Shown here piece by piece: positions 12,266 through 23,267 of a DNA stretch of 64,000 nucleotides (within the stretch, counting starts at the first letter, position 1; every line of letters starts with the position of its first letter). Source of the DNA: Heliocidaris erythrogramma. Its lineage: Eukaryota > Echinodermata > Echinoidea > Camarodonta > Echinometridae. Where the stretch lies: the NCBI GenBank assembly GCA_025617745.1, contig CM046858.1, positions 47,015,697 to 47,079,696 of the forward strand. Reading direction: 5' to 3'. A model generated the notes under the pieces. That model was given only the letters and a program-made list of their open reading frames with translations. It ran no database searches and had not been told where the DNA came from. The position numbers and the translations under genes are program-made.

Positions 12266-12287
12266 GTCATAGTGAATTCCTGTAAAT

Positions 12288-12307
12288 CAAATCAAATCAA
12301 ATCAAAT
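12288..12307 (+). repeat. Short (AATCA)n microsatellite
   Basis: Four tandem AATCA-type units in AT-rich DNA, between two MITEs. Confidence 0.7.
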
Positions 12308-12490
12308 GATATAATTTGTCTGCATGACTAAAAATACAGATGATAAATTTAGAAACAAATTACTTTTGGGTTATTGTACTCCCATATACACACATCTATG
12401 TGCATTTATTTTCGTTGCTACTTATTAGCAAGATTTTTAATTTCTTTTTTAGATTTATTTATTTTTCCTTTCAAGGGATGGAACAGCGTA

Positions 12491-12731
12491 ATAGACCGGG
12501 AGCCAGGTGGTTCAACCTAGCGGGGAAAAAAATGTTACTCTTTTTGCCTTTATCTCGTTTTCAAAGAAAGAGCAGTCATTCGTAGAGAGAACAAAAGTGT
12601 ATGGCCCCTACCACTTTGTGTACAGCAAACGATTATTTTCGTAGCAGTTTTGTTTATAATAGATCATTGCTCTGTACAAAAGTTACTTTTCCCGCTAGGT
12701 TGACAGTTGACAACCCTGGCTCCCGGTCTAT
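12491..12731. mobile_element. MITE, 241 bp
   Basis: The left end ATAGACCGGGAGCCAGG is mirrored by CCTGGCTCCCGGTCTAT at the right. A further inner pair is CAACCTAGCGGG with CCCGCTAGGTTG. It is non-coding. Confidence 0.8.
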
Positions 12732-12859
12732 AACGGCCGAAGGTGATTTCCATAAGGAAGATCTACCGTTAATAGTTTCATTTATTGTGAAAACTCAAGC
12801 TTCATCTTAGTATTACCGGTATCTATTTTAATCATCTCGCTATTTCTTCCCCTTCTTAT

Positions 12860-12872
12860 GCTCTCTCTTCTC

Positions 12873-12915
<43 letters not shown>

Positions 12916-13153
12916 TTCACACACACACACACACACAACCCATTCACATTCACATACATGGACTTGTGGGGCACTCTATTCATTTCTCCTATTGTATTTT
13001 GTACCCCGCAAGTACTTCACCTATTGTATTTTGTACCCCACAAGCATGACGGAATAAAGGGCATCATTGTGCTCTTTTGTTCTCTGTACCCCACAAGACT
13101 ATCTATGTAAAACCACACACACGCACACACACGCGCACACACGTACACATGCT
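12860..13153 (+). repeat. (TC)n and (CA)n microsatellites with short duplicated segments
   Basis: A (CT)n tract (about 12884-12910) passes into (CA)n (about 12920-12938). TATTGTATTTTGTACCCC occurs twice (about 12990 and 13023). A second (AC)n-like tract lies at about 13112-13150. Confidence 0.75.
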
Positions 13154-13679
13154 TTCTAATTCTCTTTCATTCTCTTTCATTCTCTTATACTCATTATCGA
13201 TTCATTTTCTTTTATCTCTTATTTTCTTTTCATTTCTGCTTCAATGTTTGTCAGTCTCTTCAAGTAACTTTCTGTGTTTGCCCTGCTTCTATGCCTGTCC
13301 CTTTATAATGCTTTTATTTAATTTGGGGATTTTTTTTGTGTGCAATATTAAATGGTAGATAGAGAACATATCACAAAGATATACATGTAATCTATTTTTA
13401 AAGGCCACAAAGAAGGAGAGAGGAGGGTCAAAGAGAGAGAGAGAGAGAGAAAGAGAGAAAGAATGAAAGAGGGAGAGATAAAGAGAGAGATGTAAGGTGG
13501 GTCTGAATATTGCATTTGGAGAAATCGAGACAGGAGTCTGGTATAACATTTTGATACATCTTTATAACAACGGTTCATAACAACGGTTCATGTAGAAGAA
13601 CGTGCCGACATCAACAAAAAGAAACATGCAAAATATCATGCTGCAAACATGTAAACAAATTGATAGTGCTTAAGCTTTA
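13154..13679 (+). repeat. Dispersed repeat, copy 1 (about 525 bp)
   Basis: The segment is closely repeated at 42797-43352. Shared landmarks include CATTTCTGCTTCAATGTTTG, CTCTTCAAGTAACTTTCT, a GA-rich tract, and GTAAACAAATTGATAGTGCT near the end. Neither copy has a credible coding region. Both copies are preceded by an (AC)n tract, so the unit may extend further or use the microsatellite as its boundary. The family is not recognised. Confidence 0.8.
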
Positions 13680-14977
13680 GTCCTGCAACTTGTCACAATG
13701 TTCATTTTGGGGATTCTGTGAAACGAGATGTTAGCGAATTCGGTTTCTGGTGCATATTTATGTGTTGTTGTTGTTTATTATCCAGCGCTTGACCCCCTCA
13801 CACCTATCCCAACACCTTTCTCAATATCATGGTTGTGTGAGCACGATTAAAAAAAAATCAACCCTCATGAATTTGAAATTGCAAAATCCATTCAGCTTGT
13901 TGAAAACAACTCCAGATATTTTTACCACAATGTATCATCACATTTGTGTGAGCATAAGAGGTTATCATCGTGTCATGGTTTAGTGAGCATGTACCCATAT
14001 GACCCTTGTGATTTTTGAAAAGTGACATTTTTGCCTTTAATGTTTGCCCACTCGATGCATGACTCAATTTATTTTATTTTTTGGCTCCGGGCGCCATAAT
14101 CCCTAGATACGCCACTGACTATGCATGCGTGATAAATGACAGTGAAACTATATGTTAGATCATTCATCCAATGAAAGAACATTCCCTAATTACTTACTAA
14201 ACACACTATTAATAATGTTAATAGCGTTTCAAAAGTGAAAACAAGAATTTACGAGAGATTAATGAACGGGAAAAGGAAATAAAGCTAACAACGTTTAAGT
14301 CATTGATATCTAGGTTTCATTTTCACCAACAATAAAAAGGCCACTCAGCTTTAGACATATTCATCGCAAATGTGATTCATCGTAAGACTTTGTATGTCGT
14401 GTACATCCAATGCACCCCACCCCCCCCCCCCCCCCTAAAAAAAAAACCCAAACAAACAAACATGTATGTTTCCCAAGACATATAAATTTAGGGTCTTATG
14501 TTGCCAAATCCTTATCATCTTCTCATACAAGCCCTCTGAAGCATAACGGGTGACAATATAGGGACATCGGTTGCACCCACGTATATATAGCATTCCCTAT
14601 ATCTAAAAAAAATGTATTCTTTCCAGTTAATTATTCTTTCTTCCTTGGAAGTTCTCCCCCTGAGACAAATACACCTTGATAAATCTGCTCCTAGGCAAAG
14701 ATTTTTAACCAGATTTGCAGATCATAATGATGTTGGACAGATCACTAAAAATGGCATCCGCAAGCTCTGTGAACACATTTATATATATGTTCAAAAGATC
14801 TTGCCATATCTGTTCGCAATACGAATGGCAAGAGGAATTTTATTCAGTTTTTTAGCTGAAGTTTTACTCTCATTCCTTATCGCATTTCTACGCATTCCCT
14901 TGTGAAAACAAACGATTGGTTTGATTCGTTTACCTAACAGCATGGTAAATGAGTCAAATTCATTCTTATGGTTACAG
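13680..14977. other. Spacer with a poly-C/poly-A run
   Basis: A C run and then an A run lie at about 14415-14450. No gene was recognised. The stretch GGCTCCGGGCGCCATAATCC (near 14083), followed by TAGATACGCCACTG, looks like one end of a dispersed repeat. Confidence 0.4.
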
Positions 14978-15287
14978 CCCTATAGCTAGAAGGTCCGATA
15001 GTTAGTGGGTCCGATAGACCGACACCCAATAGATAGAAGGTTCGATAGACCGAATGTACGAGAGGGTCCAATAGACAGACGGTTCTATAGACCGAATCGT
15101 CGGAGGGTCCGATAGTCCGAAGGTTCTATAGATCGAATGTTCAGGGGGTCCGATAGTCAGAAGGTCCGATAGACAGAAGGTTCTATAGACCGAATCGGCA
15201 AAAGGGTCCGATAGTCCGAAGGTTCAGTAGGGGTCCGATAGTTAGAAGGTCCGATAGACCGACAATAACGTAAAAAGGGTAAAGTGG
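14978..15287 (+). repeat. Left arm of foldback element 1
   Basis: Begins CCCTATAGCTAGAAGGTCCG. It is a tandem, diverged series of GGTCCGATAG and GGTTCTATAG units, closing with CGACAATAACGTAAAAAGGG. The order of unit variants is mirrored in the right arm, so the arms derive from one another rather than from independent expansion. Confidence 0.85.
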
Positions 15288-16674
15288 ATACAATAAGTTT
15301 TTAATAGTTTTATCTCATAAAAGGAAAAGGGTAATGTCTTATCTTCTTCTATGTGTATTGTAATAAACCGATGCACTAGGTGTGTAGGCCCACCCTCCCC
15401 TCCCCCAAATTTTTTTTTTTTAATGGGGAACTTATTTTAAAGTTTTGTTTTATACATTTTCAACATGTTAAAAGTATTTTTATCAGAGCATCATCATCAT
15501 CACCGTGTGGCGGGGGAGGTCCACCCATGCAGCTCAGCCCCCCCCCCCCCCGGTTAATTTTGCCACTAAACCGATGTATTGGCAATGGGGAACGCTGACC
15601 ATTTCTTTAAACATGGAAATCTAATTATATGGTCACACTAAAGCCCCGAGGCCCATCATGCCCGAAGCATTTTTTTTCTAGTGGAGCAAGCTGAGGAAAG
15701 GGCGTCCCCTTCTAACCCAAGTGTTATATTTTAAACAAAGAAATCTTATGGGGTGCACAATTTATAGTTGAATTTTCATTCAAAGTAACAAAAGATAAGA
15801 TTCTGACAACAAAAGATTCTGACCGATAAAAATGAATTTCAATTAGGCCCTACCACCTTCTTGGGAGGGGGCGCTTCCATTTGTTTTCTAGTTGTCAGGT
15901 GGTATTTTCCTACCAGCTATCTCAGCTTTTATATTTTCTAATGTTCACCGACTACACCCATACTACTACCTTGTGGCAAATTTTAGTCTGTGGACTCTGT
16001 CGGGTAAATTACAATTTTTGGCGGGATACCTCACTGCCCGAATATTATGATATTCGGGCTTCTTGTTGCTGCAGGACGTAAGAGGTGCTTGCTGCAAGAA
16101 ACAGTCTAGGCCTAGTCTCTTGATTGTTTCTTGAGAGAGAAAAAAAGAAGAATTTTGTATCCTGAGAACAGGTTCTAGCGTATTGTTATTCGGAATCCGT
16201 TCTCATAATATGTGTAACATGTTATCGTCTTCTTCTGTTCTCATATTGGGAAGAGACTATTGGTCACAGGCCATTATTTCTGAAAATTCATCTCTTTAGC
16301 CCTTTTAGGTCAACTTGCCGCTCGATTCCTTTCAGTTATGTTGCTAACATTCTTTGAGTAGCAAAATAGCATAACATTAGCTAGAGATTCAAGAGATTCA
16401 AATCAAATAACTTCCATAAGAATATGACTTATTAATATAATTGGCATTGGTTTAAATACATAAATATGGCGATTATATTAATAACTAATATCAATGATGA
16501 AAATATAATGGGCATTAGTAAATAACCCTAATAATGCTAGTGAGCGAAGTTTTTGAATTTTTGTTTTCTTCTCTTTCCTTTCTGATTTCTTCCTTTTTTT
16601 TTCACTTCTTTTCCTTTCTTCTTTCCTTTTCAGCCTCTTCCTTTTTTGCTTTTTCTTTTTTTCTTTTTAAGCAC
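15288..16674. other. Inner domain of foldback element 1
   Basis: Contains C runs (about 15538-15551) and a pyrimidine-rich tract (about 16560-16675). No transposase or other protein was recognised in any frame. Confidence 0.5.
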
Positions 16675-16987
16675 TATTTTACCCTTTTTATGTATTTATT
16701 GTCGGTCTATCGGACCTTCTAACTATCGGACCCCTACTGAACCTTCGGACTATCGGACCCTTTTGCCGATTCGGTCTATAGAACCTTCTATCTATCGGAC
16801 CTTCTGACTATCGGACCCGTTGGTCATTCGATCTATAGAACCTTCGGACTATTGGACCCTCCTGCCGATTCGGTCTATAGAACCTTCTGTCTACTGGACC
16901 CTCTCGTACATTCGGTCTATCGAACCTTCTATCTATTGGGTGTCGGTCTATCGGACCCACTAACTATCGGACCTTCTAGCTATAGGG
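16675..16987 (-). repeat. Right arm of foldback element 1
   Basis: Reverse complement of the left arm, ending CTTCTAGCTATAGGG. It differs from the left arm at scattered bases only. Confidence 0.85.
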
Positions 16988-17535
16988 ATGACCCCATTCT
17001 AATTGCTAGAAAATTTCACTTGATGCTATTTTATATTTGTCTTCATCAGAAATATGTCAATTTTTGTTGCCCTGATTTGCAAAATATGTTTGATGGTTTG
17101 TTTCTTTGCCCAAAAATGTACGATGACATAATGCTTTTCAAAATGTATGAATGATTTCATATCATTTATAATCAATAATAGATAATTTGTATTTTATTGT
17201 TTCATAAGAGACACTGTACATTCGATTGCTATACTATATTACATGCAATCATTGTGTAATATTTGATTAAGTATACTACCCTATAATATGTTTTGTAAAT
17301 ATGTATATAACAATTTTGTTTCTATACTGAGCTAAAGTAGTCTTTATACTTCTTGTATGTACTTTCAAAACTATACAATGCCATTTCAAAATAACTCATT
17401 TATAAATGGTTATTTTTCAACAGATTTTAGAAAATATCACCGTCTATACATTATGAATTAAGATGATAGGAATGTGCAACAATTTCAACATTTTCGTGGA
17501 AACCAATGTTGATTACGAGGATACCATATTCTTTG
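16988..17535. other. AT-rich spacer
   Basis: No feature recognised. Confidence 0.4.

Positions 17536-17540
<5 letters not shown>

Positions 17541-17597
<57 letters not shown>
17541..17597 (+). repeat. (TA)n microsatellite
   Basis: About 28 perfect TA units directly before the first tRNA-like duplicated segment. Open frames through it are artefacts. Confidence 0.95.
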
Positions 17598-17600
<3 letters not shown>

Positions 17601-17836
17601 GTGAAAGAAATTGCGAGAATAACGGTGCGTAGCTCAATCAAAGTTCCCCAGAGCTGTCCTCCCTTTTTGAAATTTTGGCAAAGGCTGAAAAAATGTCTCT
17701 GCTGGGAATCGAACCCGGGTCGTTGGCTTAGAACGCCAATGCCTTAACCACTAGACCACGGAGACGGGTTAGTGATTTCGGCGACACCAGATTCAATTGA
17801 CCGACAGATTGACAAATCCTCAACTTATTAATTAAT
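17598..17836 (-). repeat. Duplicated tRNA-bearing segment, copy 1
   Basis: About 240 bp, from AATGTGAAAGAAATTGCGAG to TTAATTCCTCTTGT, repeated as a direct repeat at 18012-18256 with few differences. Each copy carries one minus-strand tRNA-like sequence. The unit could be a tRNA-derived SINE or a local segmental duplication of a tRNA gene. Confidence 0.85.
17695..17765 (-). tRNA. tRNA-Arg(UCU)-like gene, copy 1
   Basis: Read on the minus strand this folds as a 71-nt cloverleaf. It has a 7-bp acceptor stem with one C-A mismatch, a 4-bp D stem, the anticodon stem TTGGC/GCCAA with loop GTTCTAA (anticodon TCT), a 4-nt variable loop and a T arm with one mismatch. The A box (TGGTCTAGTGG) and B box (GGTTCGATTCC) match Pol III promoter consensus, and a six-T run starts one base after the 3' end, as expected of a Pol III terminator. 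The purine at loop position 32 and the stem mismatches are unusual, so it may be a tRNA pseudogene or the head of a SINE. Confidence 0.5.
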
Positions 17837-18011
17837 TCCTCTTGTCGGGGGCAGATGAGTTTATGAACAAGACAAGCGCTAGTGCCTCAGCTGGATCCAA
17901 GTGAATGCTTTGAATACATGTATACATTGGAATAAATTATTCTTAATAACATTATTGTAAGGAAATAACATATACAACAGTTTTGGCAAATCTCGTGGAA
18001 ATAAATACAAA

Positions 18012-18256
18012 TGTGAAAGAAATTGCGAGAATAACGGTGCGTAGCTCAATCAAAGTTCCCCAGAGCTGTCCTCCCTTTTTGAAATTTTTGCAAAGGCTGA
18101 AAAAAATGTCTCTGCCGGAATCGAACCCGGGTCGTTGGCTTAGAACGCCAATGCCTTAACCACTAGACCACGGAGACGGGTTAGTGGTTTCGGCGACACC
18201 AGATTCAATTGACCGACAGATTGACAAATCCTCAACCTTATCAATTAATTCCTCTT
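18012..18256 (-). repeat. Duplicated tRNA-bearing segment, copy 2
   Basis: Direct repeat of 17598-17836, about 413 bp downstream. Differences are single-base changes and small indels. It ends at CCTCTTGT, followed by a TA-rich stretch, while copy 1 is preceded by the long (TA)n. Confidence 0.85.
18108..18177 (-). tRNA. tRNA-Arg(UCU)-like sequence, copy 2 (one-base deletion)
   Basis: Same arms and TCT anticodon as copy 1. The T-stem mismatch of copy 1 is absent, but one C is missing in the 3' strand of the T stem (CCGG instead of CCCGG), giving 70 nt. A seven-T run follows one base after the 3' end. The two copies carry different lesions in the same stem, so an intact ancestor is likely. This copy is probably non-functional. 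Confidence 0.4.
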
Positions 18257-18520
18257 GTATATATATATTTATGTATATTCTTATTTATTTTTGGTTATGA
18301 GTTTATTTTCATGATTTTGTTGGCTATTATTGTTACTCACTATTGCTATTAGGGCCTCATGGAAGACCACCAATATTGGTGATAATGAGTCACCCTATAT
18401 ATCAGAAATAAATAAATAAATAAATAAATGTACTGAACAGACAAATGATAGCCTTTACGGATGCACACCTGAAACCAAGAGAGTAACATACAGTGCTTCC
18501 CCCCAAAATGTAGACAGTTT

Positions 18521-18739
18521 GGCCCGAATTCACAAAGGAGGTTTAGTTTAAACCATGGTTTATACCCCCTCCTGGTGGTTTTAAGCGTGCGTGCGCACGG
18601 AATCCAAACCAATCATATAATTTCTTTGAGTGCGCGTATGGGCAATGCGCGCTTATTTACGTCTATTTCAGTACGCTTACGGAGGTTTAAACCATGGTTT
18701 AGGTTTAAACCTCCTTCATCTCCTTGTGAATTCGGGCCT
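18521..18739. mobile_element. MITE family M1, copy 1
   Basis: 219 bp. The ends GGCCCGAATTCACAAAGGAG and CTCCTTGTGAATTCGGGCC are inverted repeats, with further palindromic TTTAAACCATGGTTTA motifs inside. Related copies lie at 22052-22270 and 52911-53099. The core includes GTGCGCACGGAATCC and GGGCAATG(C/T)GCGCTTAT. It is non-coding. Confidence 0.9.
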
Positions 18740-18854
18740 TAGAACTAGAATGGTAATCGTATCAGAACGATGTGCATGCAATGACGTCCTTGACTTCTGT
18801 TTTGTTGAGAAGTTGACAATGCGAAAAAGAAAGATATGCATTGTAAAACATGAT

Positions 18855-19398
18855 TGAAAAAATGATGATGGTGATGATAATGATCACAATGACAATTGTG
18901 ATAAAAGAATGATAATGACAATTATGATGATGATGACGGTGATATGTTTACAATAATAATTGTGATAGCTGATGGATTATGATATTAAAAAGATCGAAAT
19001 GTAGTAGGAAGACTAGATAGAAGGTTAGAATGACACGCCAAAATCATTTCCATAGGCCCTGGCTGCGTGGCTTTTACGACATTGATGGTGATAATTATCA
19101 TAATGATGTAGATGATATAATGATGGTGATGATAATTTAGATATAATGATGATGATGATGATCATGATGATGATTATTATGATATAATGATGGTGATGAT
19201 CGTGATGGTGATGATGATTATTATGATGGTGATGATGGTAATGATGATGATGATGATTATAATGATATAATGATGGTAATGATGATAGTGATGGTGATGA
19301 TGATGATGATATAATGATAGTGATGATTATGATGATGATTATGATGATGATTATGATGATGATTATGATGATGATTATGATGATGATTATGATGATGA
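18855..19398 (+). repeat. (GAT)n / (GATTAT)n microsatellite block
   Basis: Long imperfect array of GATGAT, GATTAT and GGTGAT units, with a unique-looking insert at about 18990-19080. A very regular (GATTAT-GAT) section occupies about 19325-19395. Confidence 0.9.
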
Positions 19399-19419
19399 CG
19401 ATAGGCTCCGGCCACGTGG

Positions 19420-19905
19420 CTTGTACACTATACGTGACGCATAGTATACCACATCACATGGGCACTCTAGAATTGTATTGAAGAAAATGTCCTAAAATGG
19501 TATATACTGAAATTATTTTCTTTGCTATTAACTTGGCTTTTTTGTTTTTTTTCATGGGCTGTATTCGGTATCATAGGAAAGAGCATTTCATAGCCGTCAT
19601 TTTGAGACCACTCTCATATTTTTATGACATTCCTGTAGAAGCGTGTGATTCATGATAGATTTATAGACGAAATGGCGTCGTAAATGTCACGCTTGACCGA
19701 GTTTCAAAATCCAGTCTCGAGATTCTCTTCATTTTGCCTCAAGGAATGTGCCTGTAATATTTCAAGAAAAATAATGATCGTTCAGGGGGCCAAAGTAGGG
19801 AAACCGATTTGCCCCATAGACAACATGTGTAATGCATGGGCGGAAAATGTGCGGGATCCGTATTATCACCTGAATTAAAATCGCGATTACTTAAAATTTT
19901 CTGTG
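19420..19905. other. Spacer
   Basis: No feature recognised. Confidence 0.4.
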
Positions 19906-19908
19906 AGA

Positions 19909-20066
19909 TCAGGGGCGGATCCAGGATTTTGTAAAATAGGGGGCACAGAGCAGGAAAAGTACACATTTATAAGGGGCAATTCGTTTTCATTGTGTACTTC
20001 AGGTATGCCAGTTGGGTTTCATATGAGGGGGCACGGGCCGGTTTCCCCCTATGTAGATTCACCACT
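19909..20066. mobile_element. Inverted-repeat element of the 'GGGGCGGATCCAGGATTTT' family, copy 1
   Basis: Starts CAGGGGCGGATCCAGGATTT and ends near CCCCCTATGTAGATTCACC, a degraded inverted version of the start. G-rich and C-rich tracts lie just inside the ends. Related copies are at 22372-22640 and 27017-27317. Confidence 0.6.
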
Positions 20067-22050
20067 GTGTGAGACCATATACCGTGTTTGGTATCCGAAG
20101 CTGACTACCATTCAGGTGCCATTTAAAATAAGCATATTTTTCAATATGCTGTAATGCATGGTAATTAAGGATTTTTCACAATAACTCTGCGATGACGTCA
20201 TCAGTTTCTACGAAATTTGGCTGACAGTTGTTAAATACAAAAATACACATACCCACCATATTTCAAAGACGTAGGTTAAACATTCCCAAAATTACAGCAG
20301 GTTGAATTTGTTTCGGCATTTCCATTAATATCGTGATTTTGAGGAGCGATTTTCGCAAAGTCGGTCAGTGATAAGGTATATATTATTTTTATTTGGCTGA
20401 AAGGGTTACATGTTGAAGTATCTAAATCCAATAAAGGGTACGGATTTACTCAAGCATGACGGAGATACGGCCACAGGATTAAGATAATCAGTTTCAACTG
20501 TAGAGGGCGCTATTTATATCATTCGCGATTTTTGATGCATGAAATTTGGCAGAGATATGCGCAATGATGAGACCAAGAGACAATATAAATATGACACAAA
20601 AATGAATTGATATGAGAAAGTTATAGGAAATTTTTATATTCGGGAATGAATATTGAACGAAATTTAGCGTTTTTCAACATGGCCCATTTCGGACTCAGAT
20701 TTAGAGTATGAAGATGGAATTTTTTGTATACAATTTTTATTGTAATGGAAAGAGCAACTCTTGGACTATCTAGAGCAATTTGTTAAAAGTCTGTAGGATG
20801 TAGGATAGTGGGGATAGATTAAAAGAATCACCAAAAGTAACATACAGAAACACCCAGCAAAGTAGTTAATTACTAACTCAAGCATAAAATATTGATTGGA
20901 TGTGTAAGTATTTACAGAGAACATAGCCTGTTATTTCATAAATTGATCAGAATATGGAAATTTTTAATGAAATTTCTAAGCCTTTACATGACTCTCAGCT
21001 CAGCTGATACAGCCAGAGCCAATATCAATTCTTTTCAAGACTGGATTTTTGCACCCTTTCTCATTATTGGTCTTGCCTCACTCAACGTTGGAATATTGTG
21101 AGATATTTTGGTTTCATTTGATATAAGAGACCCTAAGCTATTCACTGGCATACAAATTTCCTTAAAATATCTTGAAACATTTATTTGGGGAGAATTTTTC
21201 CAACTGTGTACTTTGTTCTGGGATGCACTCTATAGACTTCTCTCAAATTTAAATGTTACAAAATGACCACGACATTTTCATTATGACTGATGTACATGTA
21301 CATAACTTTATTTTCTGAGAAAATCATAATTCATTCAATTATTATACATTAACATGAGATTTAGATGTTTAAAATAAGAGCCTTAATTTGGTGAAATTTT
21401 TGTGGGGTCTATCTTTAATCATGAGTTACTACATGGGTCGTTTGTGATTGGCTGGGAAACTAGATACTGCGCCACTTTAATTCATATACAAAAACATTTT
21501 TTATGTGAGAGTTCTAATGTGGAACAATGCAATGCACAAGATACACATGTAGTATTATTTTCATGTTACATAATCTGAATATTGCCCATAATTATTATTT
21601 TTACCTATATAAGATTTCCAAGACTTTTTAGCAAAATCTTGAAAAAAATTATTGTTTTATCTTATTTTTTATACAAATGAGCTACACTCTTATAGCTTAA
21701 GCATATAAGAATAACATGTATGGATATGTTATTACATGAATGTATATATGTATATATATATTCTCGGAGATATTTCCAAATCTAATTAACACTATGATGC
21801 AACTCTCCCTGTGTGTATGCTAATGTACTGCATAATGTAGGTTAAACATGGTTCGACCCATCTTATACATAAGTGATTCCAAAATAAACATACAGCAGTT
21901 CGAGACTTTAAATACATGTATAATAATACTGTACTTGTCAGTTTCTTACCATTGCTACATTGTAATGCTTCATTGAGAAAAAGAATGTACTGTGATCTGT
22001 GACGTCAGCCTGCCCAGTGATCAAACAGAATGCTCCAGCTCCAGCAACAT
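20067..22050. other. AT-rich spacer, about 2 kb
   Basis: No open frame longer than about 70 codons and no recognised repeat boundary. A small TA-rich tract lies at about 21743-21762. Confidence 0.45.
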
Positions 22051-22051
22051 T

Positions 22052-22270
22052 GGCCCGAATTCACAAAGGACGTTTAAACCATGGGTAAGGTTTAAACCTC
22101 CGTAAGCGTACTAAAATAAGCGTAAATATATGAAATAAGCGCACATTGCCCATGCGCGCGCTCAAAGAAAATATACGATTGGATCGGATTCCGTGCGCAC
22201 GTACGCTTAAAAACACCAGGAGGGGGTTTAAACCATGGTTTAAACCAAACCTCCTTTGTGAATGTGGGCC
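22052..22270. mobile_element. MITE family M1, copy 2
   Basis: Begins GGCCCGAATTCACAAAGGAC and ends CTCCTTTGTGAATGTGGGCC. It contains the same GCGCACATTGCCCATGCGCG and GGATTCCGTGCGCACGTACG core, in the opposite orientation to copy 1. Confidence 0.9.
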
Positions 22271-22371
22271 TATAAGTTTTGCCCCGGGCTTTATTCCGGG
22301 TTTTATTTCGTCAAAGATATAGGGTTAGATTTAGGTTTGCAATTTGTTTTAGGTTCGATGTTTATAGTGTT

Positions 22372-22640
22372 AGGCGGGGGCGGGTCCAGAATTTGTAAGG
22401 GGGAGGCACACAAATCTCCGAAAATGTTCTGACAAGCAAAAATGAAAAATAAAAAGGTTATCAGAATTGTTGGGTCCAGTTTTCCTGCAAAATTCTCTAA
22501 CAAAACAAAAACAACAAAAGAAAACAACAAAGACAAAAGGTTAACCGTTTCAAATGGGCGGCACATTTAAAAAAGAGGGGCACAATGTAAGGCGGGTGAG
22601 GGCGCACGTGCCGGAATTCCCCCTCCCCCCTAAATCCGCC
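22372..22640. mobile_element. 'GGGGCGGATCCAGG' family element, copy 2
   Basis: Begins GGCGGGGGCGGGTCCAGAATTT and ends CCCCCCTAAATCCGCCACT. The right end matches the inverted start imperfectly. It is an old copy, non-coding. Confidence 0.55.
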
Positions 22641-22705
22641 ACTTGTGTTAGGGCTAGGGCTATAGTTAAAGTGTTAGTCCAGGGTTGAAGTCAGGCATTA
22701 AGTTA

Positions 22706-23163
22706 ATTTAAAGACCTCAGCCTGACCGAATTTTGAAATATACACTTTATTCATCCACGGGGAGCTATATATTTTCTGAACAAATTGAAACCAACTTCAT
22801 GAGATTCCGTTTCCTGTGGAATGAGTAACAGCGTCCCGAATGTTGAGCCCCGGTGGTTTTTCTGACGAGGGCCCCGTCTCTGAGGAACGCTACTTTGCGG
22901 GGGGTGAACATTTGATGACGACATATCGTGTAGACGCACTCGGAGCTGTATACATGACATGTCGTCACACGTCTAGCGACCCCCTGCAGTTTCCTCTCTT
23001 GTTACGCAATAGGGAGGGGGCGGACCAAAAAAAATTATCTTTTTTATTTTTTATGGATAAACGGAGACGAAAATTTATGAATACCCAGGGTAATTATATT
23101 CTTTGTTTACTAAGCTTTACGTCAATATATGGTTGTTTTGGGTCAGGCTGAGGTCTTTAAACC
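22706..23163. mobile_element. MITE family M2, full copy
   Basis: About 458 bp. The left end TTTAAAGACCTCAGCCTGACC is the exact inverse of the right end GGTCAGGCTGAGGTCTTTAAA. A second inner pair is visible: CGTCTCTGAGGAACGC-type and vicinity. It has no coding capacity. Confidence 0.85.
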
Positions 23164-23242
23164 TAACATGCCTAAGCAGTAGGTTGTATCACACCAGCTC
23201 TAGATGCGACAATGATATTGCTCCGGCCGCCGTCAATATCCT

Positions 23243-23267
23243 AAAGACCTCAGCCTGAGGTCTTTAA
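23243..23267. repeat. Fused M2 ends (mini-palindrome)
   Basis: AAAGACCTCAG is followed immediately by CCTGAGGTCTTT. These are the two outer ends of the M2 element 80 bp to the left, joined with no interior. Confidence 0.75.

Larger units (their letters stand above)
14978..16987. mobile_element. Foldback (TU-like) element 1 with repetitive terminal inverted repeats
   Basis: Two arms of about 300 bp (14978-15287 and 16675-16987) are long inverted complements. Each is built of degenerate 15-16 bp units such as GGTCCGATAGACAGA and GGTTCTATAGACCGAAT. The inner 1.4 kb has no transposase-like frame. Eukaryotic foldback elements have this modular design; sea urchin TU elements were described with outer arms of about 15-bp tandem repeats (from memory). 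No target duplication was evident at the ends. It is probably non-autonomous. Confidence 0.85.

Noticed and set aside
14978..15287. Regularly spaced repeats that look like a CRISPR array
   Set aside because: Units are contiguous and degenerate, have no unique spacers, and are mirrored 1.4 kb away in a eukaryotic genome. Foldback arms explain them.
17463..17747. Open frame through the (TA)n tract
   Set aside because: The IYIYIY stretch is microsatellite translation and the rest is antisense to the tRNA-like unit.
22751..23151. Frames inside the M2 MITE
   Set aside because: Present on both strands of an inverted-repeat element with no family resemblance.
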